This document shows positions 46,333 through 55,200 of a stretch of DNA of 64,000 nucleotides, in pieces. Made by a program: the position numbers and the translations under genes. The notes beneath the pieces were generated by a model. It did not search any database. It saw nothing but the letters and a program-made list of their open reading frames with translations, and was not told where the DNA came from. Source of the DNA: Novipirellula galeiformis (GTDB taxonomy: Bacteria > Planctomycetota > Planctomycetia > Pirellulales > Pirellulaceae); assembly GCF_007860095.1 (NCBI RefSeq), contig NZ_SJPT01000001.1:944212-1008211 (forward strand), written 5' to 3'. The first letter of the stretch is position 1. Every line of letters begins with the position of its first letter.

Positions 46333-47802
46333 ATGACCCGCTCGACCACCTCGCTTCCCGTGATCCGACGCTTACCCGACGATTTTTCGATCGAGCGAGT
46401 TTTTTCACATTTTGCTAGCCGTGCGGGGTGCTTGTGGTTTGATTCGGTTCCCACCGCTCCCTTTGCGGCGTCGGCCGCAGACGACGCTGCTATCGATCTG
46501 CCGTCGGCCCGTTATTCCTTTCTGATGTCGGACCCGCTTCGCACCTTGGTCGCGGAGGTGGGCGACCCCGATCCTTGGCCCCTCTTGGAAAAGTGGTTTC
46601 GTGACATGCCCTCCGCGGTCGTTCCGGGGTTGCCACCGATGCAGGGGGGAATCGCGGGTTTGATTGGATACGAAGCGGCGACGTGGCTCGAGCGTGTGGG
46701 CGTGTCTCGGCAAAACGAGCTTCCCACGCCCGCGATCTCGCTGGGGCTCTATGACTGGACGATTGCGACGGATCACCACCTGGGGCAATCGTGGTTGATC
46801 TCTCAAGGGTTTTCGGTCGATGCAGACGCTCCATCCCCAGCGGATCGGTTGCAGCGAGCGAACGATCGCGCCGATCAAGTCGAGTCGCAAATCCGTCTCG
46901 CTTTGGAGAGGGCTCCGGAGTCCACCGTTGCGCGGCCCAGTGAAGCTCGCAGCGATCGGAATCAGGTCACCAGTAATTTTAGCAGCGAAGGTTTTCGCGA
47001 AGTGATTGCCGAAGTGGTTCAGCGGATTCGTGATGGAGACTCATTCCAGGTGAATTTGGCTCAGCGGTTGTTGCATCCCGCTGTGCTTTCATCGGCTGCG
47101 CTTTACCGTCGGCTCCGCGAAGCCAATCCTGCGCCGTACAGCGTTTATTATCACGGCGATGGATTTGACGTATTGAGCAGTTCGCCCGAGTTATTTTTGC
47201 AGCTCGATCATCACAAGGTGCAAACGCGACCGATCAAGGGAACGGTGCCGCGAACCGGTGATCACGATCAGGATCAAAGGCTTGCCGAGTCGCTGCAGCA
47301 GAGTCTCAAGGATCGCGCCGAAAACATCATGATTGTCGATTTGATGCGAAACGATCTGTCACGGGTCTGCACCGACGAGAGTGTTCAAGTGCGCCAATTG
47401 TGCCAAGTGGAACGCTATCAGTGCGTCCAGCATTTGGTTTCGATTGTGGAAGGCGAACTGCGAGACGGGTGCAGCATCATCGACTTGCTCAAGGCCTGTT
47501 TTCCGGGGGGCAGCGTGACGGGGGCTCCCAAGATCGAAGCGATGCGGACGATTGCGGAATTGGAGCCCGATCGTCGAGGCCCCTATTGCGGTTCGATGGG
47601 GTACATCAGTTGTTCGGGACAAGCGGAATTCAATATCTTGATTCGCACGATCACGGCCACACGAGGGCAATGGCAACTTCACGTCGGTGGCGGCATCACC
47701 GCCCGCAGCAACCCGCTCAGCGAAGAGGCCGAGACGTGGGCCAAAGCCGAAGGAATTTTGCGTGCGTTGCCTGCCCCTAATCACGGCCAAGAGACAGTCT
47801 AA
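46333..47802 (+). CDS. pabB: Aminodeoxychorismate synthase component I
   Basis: Converts chorismate and ammonia to 4-amino-4-deoxychorismate for folate synthesis. At 489 residues it is normal for the anthranilate synthase I/PabB family. The key motif is PIKGTVPRT (near residue 300): the Lys is characteristic of PabB, where TrpE usually has Ala (PIAGT). Other conserved segments are GDSFQVNLAQRL, AENIMIVDLMRNDLSRVC, CFPGGSVTGAPKIEAM and FNILIRTITATRGQWQLHVGGGI. The ATG at 46333 begins the first conserved region. No pabA (amidotransferase) is adjacent. Together with thyA/folA it adds to folate metabolism genes scattered in the window. Confidence 0.92.
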   Translation: MTRSTTSLPVIRRLPDDFSIERVFSHFASRAGCLWFDSVPTAPFAASAADDAAIDLPSARYSFLMSDPLRTLVAEVGDPDPWPLLEKWFRDMPSAVVPGLPPMQGGIAGLIGYEAATWLERVGVSRQNELPTPAISLGLYDWTIATDHHLGQSWLISQGFSVDADAPSPADRLQRANDRADQVESQIRLALERAPESTVARPSEARSDRNQVTSNFSSEGFREVIAEVVQRIRDGDSFQVNLAQRLLHPAVLSSAALYRRLREANPAPYSVYYHGDGFDVLSSSPELFLQLDHHKVQTRPIKGTVPRTGDHDQDQRLAESLQQSLKDRAENIMIVDLMRNDLSRVCTDESVQVRQLCQVERYQCVQHLVSIVEGELRDGCSIIDLLKACFPGGSVTGAPKIEAMRTIAELEPDRRGPYCGSMGYISCSGQAEFNILIRTITATRGQWQLHVGGGITARSNPLSEEAETWAKAEGILRALPAPNHGQETV

Positions 47803-47822
47803 AAAAGTGAGCAGACTGGTTA

Positions 47823-47850
47823 TTGCGAGAGCTCGCGAACTTGTTAGAAT
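47823..47850 (+). promoter_or_regulatory. Probable sigma-70 promoter of tRNA-Lys
   Basis: TTGCGA (47823-47828) and TAGAAT (47845-47850), 16 bp apart, lie about 45 bp upstream of the mature tRNA. Confidence 0.55.
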
Positions 47851-47894
47851 CTGACCTTCGTTGCGGAACGCAAACTAGATTTCGCATCAAATAA

Positions 47895-47967
47895 GCCCCT
47901 ATAGCTCAGTTGGTAGAGCAACGGACTCTTAATCCGTGTGTCCAAGGTTCGAGCCCTTGTGGGGGTA
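47895..47967 (+). tRNA. tRNA-Lys (anticodon CTT)
   Basis: A 73-base cloverleaf: 7-bp acceptor stem (with two G:T pairs), D arm with AGTTGGTA loop, 5-bp anticodon stem around CTCTTAA (anticodon CTT at 47928-47930, reading AAG), a five-base variable loop, and a T arm with TTCGAGC. The discriminator base is A, and CCA is not encoded. Anticodon and stems are unambiguous. Confidence 0.96.
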
Positions 47968-48732
47968 CTTTTAATCTAACGATTTTCTTAAAAAGCCTGC
48001 AGTTCGCGGGCTTTTTTCGTTTTCAGGCGGCGGGGAGTTTCTTTTTCCTGCCGAGCCCCCTGTCCTGCCTCGCCATCCCGGCGAGCTCCTTGTGGCGGTG
48101 ACCTCATCGCGATACCGCTCGCTCGATTCACCGACGGGCCGATGCAATCCGTTTGAGCCTACTTGCTCGACCCAATTCTTGGGGGGGATGGTTAAGGGAG
48201 GCAAGTCACGGACCATTTCGGTCGTTAGGGCGTCTCGGCAGATCAGAGCGGGCTGTCACGTCAGCGGGGCGAGAGACACTTGCCCGGCATTTTTCTTGGA
48301 TCGTGCCTATCGAGAGGACATCGAAGGGACACTCGATGCTGAATTTCTTTTTTTTGCCGTCATTGTGACTCGCTTCGAACCGCCGAACGCTGGCAAACAC
48401 AATGGTGCGATTGAGGCAATCGCACCAGCCGATTCGGGGGCACCGGCGGCCTCTCGTTGGCTGCGCCGTCCGCACTATTAAGTCGACATGGAGTTAACTT
48501 TCTGACGTCGTTTCCCCACGTCGCGTTTGGCGATGCGTTTTCTCTTTTTTGACTGCTTTATTGCTGGGACATCCTGCTGTCTCACGCATGTCTCGCGATG
48601 TCCTTGCCCGCTAGAAGTGCAAGGTCATCGGGAACGCTCCTCCGAAGGTGACCATTGACAACCATGTTGTCGCAAACGTCTTGCGGGTAACGGTCATCAT
48701 CATTTGAGGAGCGGAAGAAGCATCGGTTCAAT
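47968..48732. other. Intergenic region before the FeeM-like gene
   Basis: About 765 bases. Apart from the tRNA terminator at 47991-48017, I see no supported gene; a 129-codon plus frame at 48092-48481 has no binding site and a shuffled composition. GAGGAG at about 48704 lies too far from the next start to be its ribosome binding site. This gap marks the left edge of the accessory-looking block. Confidence 0.5.
47991..48017 (+). terminator. Terminator of tRNA-Lys
   Basis: A 9-bp stem (one G:T pair) with a T6 run begins 24 bp after the tRNA. Confidence 0.85.
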
Positions 48733-49386
48733 ATGCGTTCTAGCGGAGTGGGTTTAGCAGGCCAATATCGCTTTCTCTTCGAAGATGTAACGCTCGGCCT
48801 CACGATCGCTCGGGACTTCGGGACGGAGAATCGTGTGCATGAGCAAGTGATGCAGGTACGTCGCGAAGGTGGCGGTGAGCAAGAGTACTTTGATTTCGAC
48901 TCCTATAGTTTTCATTACAGCTTGCTCTACGAAGGACAACCCGTCGGTGCGATGACGGCAACGCGTCCCGTCGATGGAGCGATTGATTGTTCCGATGTGT
49001 ATGCACCGCAACTGATGACGCGTTACCACGATTGTCTGGTTTCGACGTGCAAGTTCCGCATCAACCGCAGCGGTTGTTCGTCACTGAAAACGTTACGAAC
49101 GATGGTACGCGAGTTTTGGCGAGACCAAGTCAGTGTTGGTTCGCGATTGAATCTGATCAACGCAGACAAAAAGATGGTTGCGTTCTATCAACGGATGGGG
49201 TACTGCGTTGTCGAAGGATCGGATTTCATTCATCCCACGTTGGGCACCGATAGCGTGGTGATGATGATGTCGGCCGATCCCACTCGGAAGTCTTTCTGTA
49301 CCGATATTTTCTCCAACCTCGATGACGTCCTGTCGATGGACGAAGTCATTACAACCTGTAGCGAAAGTCTACTCGTCGATTTGTAA
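48733..49386 (+). CDS. FeeM/LuxI-like GNAT acyltransferase
   Basis: A 217-residue protein that looks like the N-acyl amino acid synthase (FeeM) branch of the GNAT superfamily, relatives of LuxI autoinducer synthases. What I see: an N-terminal segment, then FDFDSYSFHYSLLYEGQPVGAMTATRPVDG (the strand pair after the acceptor loop), VSTCKFRINR (the usual strand before the acyl-CoA/ACP loop), a helix (SLKTLRTMVREFWRDQVSVG) and LINADKKMVAFYQRMGYCVVEG, the Y.RMGY end typical of these enzymes. If so, it joins an acyl chain to an amino acid or similar amine. Similarity is at motif level only. The start lacks a good binding site. It precedes the ANL-like gene by 200 bp. Confidence 0.55.
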   Translation: MRSSGVGLAGQYRFLFEDVTLGLTIARDFGTENRVHEQVMQVRREGGGEQEYFDFDSYSFHYSLLYEGQPVGAMTATRPVDGAIDCSDVYAPQLMTRYHDCLVSTCKFRINRSGCSSLKTLRTMVREFWRDQVSVGSRLNLINADKKMVAFYQRMGYCVVEGSDFIHPTLGTDSVVMMMSADPTRKSFCTDIFSNLDDVLSMDEVITTCSESLLVDL

Positions 49387-49586
49387 GCCACTTGGCTGTC
49401 GCACTTCGATCGAAATCAAGATCAGAATCTGTAACCCTATCTAGCCGTCGTTCTTTCGGATGAAGTTCTTCGCGAGTGATTTGATCGGTTCCCTTCCCGG
49501 AACGTCAAAGGAACGCTCGTTCACGAAGATCGGCTCTCCGGAAGGACAGCGGAGCCTTCCTTTCAAATTTTTGGCAAACAACGACG

Positions 49587-50558
49587 ATGATTAAACCGAA
49601 TTCGCCTGGGCGAACCGAACTGGGACAACATCAATTATCGTACGCTGCGGGCTCGACATCACTGGAGCCCTATGGCTTCCGGATCTTAGGGCAATCGGAT
49701 AACAACCGCTTGGATCATTTGTTGTCCTCGTTTCCAGAGCTGTCGCGTTTGCTCCATCGCGAAGCATTGATTATCAGCGCGTATCCTGCGGCGTTGGGGC
49801 TAGCCGGTTTTGCGCCGCTGGTGGATACCTACCTTCATCCGCCTACCTTCATTCGTGCGATGAGATTGGCTGCGATCGAAGACCGCTCGGTGGTCTTTGC
49901 CGCGCAGCCACTCGCGGGCGTGGATTTGCTGTTACGCGCGATTCATCAACAAATGGAGCTGCCACAGCGAATGCTGTGGGCGGCGGGGGGATATTATTTT
50001 CCTCGCTCGCTTGAAGTGTTTATTACAGATTGCTTGGCGCAACAGGGGTGTCAAATTGAGTACCTGCACTGCTACGGGGTTGCTGAGATCGGCCACACCT
50101 GTTTCGCCGCGATGGAGCGATTTGATTCGGGGCATCCACGTTTTCGGAAAGTGGCTCCGGAAGTAACCGCTTCGGTGATCGGGGGGAACAGCCAACTTGC
50201 TTTGCAACGCAGTGACGGTCGTTCGATCGTAACGGAAGACTATGCCGATGAAATCAACGGCGAATGGTTGATTCAGAGCGGCCATGGCCGAATGTGCCCC
50301 GAGGTGCGTGAGCAGCTCGAGTCGTGGTCGCATCAAGATTGGATGCGTCGCACCGGGTATCTCGCCGCTCAAGCAAAAAACACTCGCTATCAGTTACGCG
50401 AATGGGTCGAGTGCTGCGGGGATGAACGCGAGCTGCGGTATTTTCGCTTCTGGGAACAGCACGGCGGTTCGCTGCAGTGCAAGCCAAAGTGGAATCGAGC
50501 GTCCGCGTCTGCGGTTACGCCACCGAGCGGACCCCATCCCGTCCCGCATCGTATTTGA
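49587..50558 (+). CDS. Protein resembling an acyl-adenylating enzyme (N-domain fragment)
   Basis: A 323-residue protein of uncertain family. Residues about 120-215 resemble the core of AMP-forming (ANL) enzymes: MLWAAGGYYFPRSLEVFITDCLAQQGCQIEYLHCYGVAEIG, where GYYFPRSL stands for the GGxxLxxxL region and YGVAEIG for the A5 motif YGxTE. A P-loop-like A3 motif (YTSGTTG) and the C-terminal lid domain are not seen, so it may be a degenerate or minimal relative. Activating a fatty acid for the GNAT next door would fit, but is inference. The 3' end overlaps the convergent XRE gene by 44 bp. No clear binding site; start is the first ATG. Confidence 0.4.
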   Translation: MIKPNSPGRTELGQHQLSYAAGSTSLEPYGFRILGQSDNNRLDHLLSSFPELSRLLHREALIISAYPAALGLAGFAPLVDTYLHPPTFIRAMRLAAIEDRSVVFAAQPLAGVDLLLRAIHQQMELPQRMLWAAGGYYFPRSLEVFITDCLAQQGCQIEYLHCYGVAEIGHTCFAAMERFDSGHPRFRKVAPEVTASVIGGNSQLALQRSDGRSIVTEDYADEINGEWLIQSGHGRMCPEVREQLESWSHQDWMRRTGYLAAQAKNTRYQLREWVECCGDERELRYFRFWEQHGGSLQCKPKWNRASASAVTPPSGPHPVPHRI

Positions 50559-51582
50559 TCGGCTTGACGACGCGTTGGAATGCGCTCAGTGTTCTGGCGA
50601 TCACGCGGCGGCGTGTCGCCGAGCGGAATTGCGAGCCAACCACGCGATGAAACAAGTGCGCGTAGTGAGTCGTGGTGGAAACCCGCGTGTAGGTTTCGTC
50701 CGAGCCGCCATCGTACTCCTGGGCGAATTCACAGATGGGAAAATCATACTCGGGCATCACCTTGGTGGAGTATAAGAATCCAATCGATTTCTGGCGTCGC
50801 ATGTTGGTCGAGCTGGCACCGAACGAGAGCATTCGGAAATCTTCGGCCAGCGGATCTTTGGCAAGCATCGCGATCTGACAGAACACTGCATAACTGAGAC
50901 TGTCAGTCACTTTGTACCAAGCCGGCCCACGGGTTTCCGAGAATTCGACGGCCGTGTCGAGCACCAAGTTTTGGCTTTCATCGAGGATATCGTCGGGACC
51001 AATATCCATGAACGAGATTTCGCCATCACGTAACTGTTCGTATGCGGAATCGGTTACGGGCAAAACAACACTGGCCCCATTTCGCACTCCTTCGGAGGCG
51101 GACACGATCAAGGTTTGCGGATGCCGTTGCCAAAGCGAGAGGTAGCGGTCTTCGTAGCGAAAGTATTGTTCGTTTAGCTTTTGGTTTCCGGCTCGGAAAA
51201 TTTCGTCATAGTTGCTGGGCGCCGAACACTCCAGATGAACGCCCCAACTCTCTCGCATCCGTTGGATGACGTTGCGGACGTCTTCGTCGTCTTCACAGAA
51301 AGCTTGTTGGCTAGGAACCGTCTTGCTTTGGATGAACTGCGACAACGACCATGGCCAGGCGTCAAATTGGTCGTCGGTCGGAGCGCTTTCCTGAATGACT
51401 TCTTCGTAAGGGAGGTCCAGGGCTTCGGCGATGCGGCGAAGCATCTTTGCTGACAACCGCTGTTTGCCCGCTTCGGCAAATTGCAGAGTCCGAACGGCAA
51501 TGCCAGCCTGGACGGCAAGTTCGAGCTGCGAAAGGCCTAGCTCCTTGCGGGTCTGGCTAATCTTGATACTACCTTTTGGCAT
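50515..51582 (-). CDS. XRE-family regulator with a GNAT-like C-terminal domain
   Basis: A 355-residue protein. Residues about 8-62 are a Cro/C1-type helix-turn-helix (ISQTRKELGLSQLELAVQAGIAVRTLQFAEAGKQRLSAKML). The rest (about 105-330) looks like an acyltransferase-type alpha/beta domain: IFRAGNQKLNEQYFRYEDRYLSLWQRHP, GASVVLPVTDSAYEQLRDGEISFMDI, then FRMLSFGASSTNMRRQKSIGFLYSTKVMPEYDFPICEF, which has the N..R.K.IGF flavour of GNAT folds. It may bind the product or an acyl donor and act as a sensor. It is convergent with the ANL-like gene (44-bp overlap), and a perfect palindrome sits against its start. Likely autoregulated. Confidence 0.6.
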   Translation of the reverse strand: MPKGSIKISQTRKELGLSQLELAVQAGIAVRTLQFAEAGKQRLSAKMLRRIAEALDLPYEEVIQESAPTDDQFDAWPWSLSQFIQSKTVPSQQAFCEDDEDVRNVIQRMRESWGVHLECSAPSNYDEIFRAGNQKLNEQYFRYEDRYLSLWQRHPQTLIVSASEGVRNGASVVLPVTDSAYEQLRDGEISFMDIGPDDILDESQNLVLDTAVEFSETRGPAWYKVTDSLSYAVFCQIAMLAKDPLAEDFRMLSFGASSTNMRRQKSIGFLYSTKVMPEYDFPICEFAQEYDGGSDETYTRVSTTTHYAHLFHRVVGSQFRSATRRRVIARTLSAFQRVVKPIKYDAGRDGVRSVA

Positions 51583-51597
51583 ATTGAGTTACTCAAT
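51583..51597. promoter_or_regulatory. Perfect palindrome at the XRE gene start (probable operator)
   Basis: ATTGAG-TTA-CTCAAT, a 15-bp palindrome with 6-bp arms, directly adjoins the start codon at 51582 and takes the place of a ribosome binding site. Placement and symmetry suit an autoregulatory operator for the dimeric XRE protein. Confidence 0.5.
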
Positions 51598-52203
51598 TCC
51601 GAGCTTTAAAAAAAAATTAGCAACCCAGCGGTCAACTTGCGCCATCATTGCGCACAACAATCAACTGCTTATTGTAATCTAGATCGTTGTGGGGTCGGCG
51701 GCTTGAGGTGGATCTTTTAGCGAGATCTTTGGGGCATCACCTCAGGCCACGACTCCCTCTATTTGACAGCAACTCTCTCCTGATTGCAAATTCAATTGAG
51801 GAGATTGTTTCGCTTAAAAGGTGCGTTTTTAACGCATTTGCGGGCCTCGCATGGCCATCCTGACCCAGCGTGGCTGGTACAGATTGCCAACAAGGAAAAG
51901 GGTACCCTGATCGAAAAATCTTCCCAGCAGATATCGGACCGTTTTGGGGGGCGAAATGGCAATCTTGGTTTCGCAATCTTGATCTTGGGTTCGGAATCGA
52001 GGTACCGCCCTTTTCTCTAGGTTCCGCCGTTTACCCCCTCCGCCACATCGCTGTCGCGGTGGCTGCTTTGGCGGGGTGAACGTGAGTCACGCCGATGGTA
52101 TCAAGGCGGGGCGGGATGCTAATTACTTCTTATCCGTGACACGTTAAACATGAGAGTGTGTCACTGAAGATGCACTTTGAAATCATACGCAACGGAGGCA
52201 CAC
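51583..52203. other. AT-rich intergenic region between divergent genes
   Basis: About 620 bases, more AT-rich than its surroundings, between the XRE gene and the NACHT gene. It holds the palindrome at 51583-51597, a TGCGC/GCGCA inverted repeat around 51638-51654 and an ACAAT/ATTGT inverted repeat at 51657-51675. Short plus-strand frames here have no support. Confidence 0.5.
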
Positions 52204-55200
52204 ATGATTGAGGCAAAGACTGCCATGGAGCGGGCGTTTCTGCTGTTGGCGGAGGCGGAGTTGGGGACTTGTTCCACTTGGCCACGTCCTGGTTGGCAGC
52301 AGGCAAGTGCCCCCGGTTCACGTGGCTCCCATTCCAATGCGCTGTCTGCAAATGGCCAGGGGCCCGATGAGCACCGTTCCCTCGAAGACCGTGTCGAATC
52401 GCTCGCCATTTTGTTGGACATCTTGCCTCGGAGCCGGCGGTCGGAATTAAATTCGCTCGTTAGCATGTGGTCCCAGCATTACTCGGCGAGCCGCTTTGTT
52501 AGCGCCGACGAGCTGCGACGGATCACCCGTCGCTGTTTGCGAACGCGAACGGCTCAAACCGCGACGGTTCCTAACTTTTTTGCGACCGCCGCATCGATTG
52601 CTCAGCAAGGCCGAGATGCGGACGCAGCGGTTTTGAGCAGCGTGACTCGATCGCAAACCGAGTGTTCCCCCACCGCAGAACAGCATTGCGTTGACGGATT
52701 GCAAACCTGGTTTGAGCACTTGCATCGAAAACAGTGTTGGACGCACCTCCCATCGGTGGTGCCCGGCGACAAGCCCGTTGCGGTGAACGAGATGTATGTC
52801 GAGCTCTTACTAAAAACGGATCGATCGGGTGAACGCGAGTTGGGTTTGGGCTCTGCTGGCATTGGGGACTTGCCCAACGCGGCGACGTCATGTCGTCATC
52901 CCGTGCCGCAATCACACGATGATGTTGGTGATCCAAGCGAGTGGAGAGAAAACGATTCCTTGTTGGACATTCGTACGATTGTTGCACGAACATTGAATCG
53001 ATGCGTTATCGTGGGTAGCCCCGGCAGCGGCAAGTCGACCTTGATCCAGTGGTTGGCTCAGGAGGTGGTGCGCGGCGGCATCCGAGACTTTGATGTGCCG
53101 ATCGTGATTGAGTTAAAGCAGTACGCTCGATCGCTTGCGGAGCATCCCGATCTCACGCCGCTACAGCATTTCTTTCGATCGCTGGGTAATCGCCACCTCG
53201 ATTCGGATGCCGCGTCGGTTTGGTTGCGGCGAGTTTCGCGTAGCCATCATCGAGTGTTGTTGATGTTCGACGGCTGGGATGAGGTTCCCGCTGAATCGCG
53301 GGCGAACGTTCGAGAGCAGCTAGAATCCGAAGCGAGTGATTTTGTCACCTTGGTCACCTCGCGACCCTCGGGGGTGCCGCAATCGTTATGTGACCGAGAA
53401 CACGTCGACTTTTATCGGATCGCGAACCTGTCGTCACGTTCGGCTGCTCAATTAGCGACGAATATTATTCGTAATCGCTTCCACTCCCATCCCGCCGGCG
53501 ACGGTTACGCGAATGCGATCATTGAGCAAATTCAATCCTCTGCAGAGCTGCGGACGTTGGCCAAAAACCCATTCTTACTTGGGCATGTTGTGCATGTGTT
53601 GGCCGATGCGTCGACTCGGCCTGGATCACTTAACCCGGCAAAGGCAATCGAGCAGGTGGTCGCCTGGGTCCGCAAGCAACACAATTTTGTCGCCGATCCC
53701 TCCAACCTGCTTCGCGTCGAACATCTACAGTCGCTGAGCCGATTTGCGTTTGATCGACTGTTCGCTGCGGAACGCGGTCGCGAGTGGTTTCACGAAACGC
53801 AATTGCAACAAGTCACGACGTCAGACGGGGTGTCAGAAACACCATTGTTACAGAGTCGGTTTATCGATCGGGGCGACGCGATGATCGATGAATACCGGTT
53901 TTCCTGCCCCGCGTTTCAGACATTCTTTGCGGCATTGCATGTCACCTCAATTCAATGTGCCACAACCCAAGCCGCGATTTTTGACCAAGCGATCCATGCC
54001 TCCAATCGCACCGAGGTACTCAACCACGCCGTAGGATTAAGTGAAGCGTTTCGCAAAGTGAGTCTGGAACGGGCTGCGTATTGGCTGCGGCATGGCGATG
54101 GTTTCCACCAGATTCTTTTGCGGTTGGCAAAGCTTGCCGCGATCGCTCGCCAAGTTCAAGGCAACGTTCATGCAAACGATGCGAAGTCCAAGGATTGGTC
54201 TAGCTTGATTGAACCGATCCGCAACAAACTGTGGCGATTGACCCAGGAAAGTTGCGATCCCATTGCGACCCGCGCGTACGTTCAAAGTTTAGCGGAATTG
54301 GATCCTGCATTCTTGCTTCGCAAAGCGATCTCATCGGTCGACTTGGATGAGTTTGTGCTGAGGTGTATCCACCGATGTCTTCCGGATGATTCCGGTTTCG
54401 GCGGCGAGAGGGTCCCGCGGCGAAACGTCACTCGAGAGGGAGGTGACTTGCCGCATGCCACGCTCGTTCCGCTAGAGCGAGATCGTGTGGTTCGTCGATT
54501 GGCGGCACTCTCGCCCGATCACCCCGAGGTCAAACAGGGCATCCAGCGGTTGGCGGGCCAGTCGGTTCGCGATGGCGCTAACGTGATCATGGCGATCGCA
54601 TCGGCGAGCATGGTTTGTGGTGACGTTCGCGCCACCGCGATCGAGATCGCGATGCGGTCTGCGGATCAGCGAATTCTCGATTGCATGGCAAACCAAATCG
54701 AGCGGGAGCATGATCCACGAGTTCAAAAGTCGCTGCTGCGTTTGGCCTTGGAACGACCCGTCGCATTCGATTTAGGCTGGCTCGAGACGCAAATTCGGAA
54801 AGACCTGGAGCACTCGTTTCATTCCTTGATGGTGCGGGTCTACGGCTGCGGTGCCGCGCCACGGACGCCAGACGAACGTTTGCGAATACGCCGTTTCTTC
54901 AGTGATTTGGTCATTTCGGCAATGAACCACGGCGACTCTCGCTCAACTGGATCGCTCACCGAATGTCTCCGCCTCGTTGCTCACACCGATGCGGGCGGGT
55001 TGGTGGACGATCGCGTCGTGTCGGCGGCCATCGATCGGATGATTCGTTTTAGCAAGGCACCTCAAAGCCAACGTCCCGAGGGAGTGTTGCTTGCCGCTCG
55101 CGTCCTGGTGGGCATTCCCAGCTTGGGGAATCGAATTCACTTGAAAAAGACCTTGGACGTGGCCTTGGACTTGGTTTCGTCGTGGAGCACGGGCACGATT

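Noticed and set aside
48092-48481. Plus-strand frame of 129 codons after tRNA-Lys
   Set aside because: No binding site, mixed composition and no recognisable motif. I leave the gap as empty.
51657-51675. Possible Lux-box-like inverted repeat
   Set aside because: Arms are only 5 bp and do not match the lux box; kept only as a note on the region.
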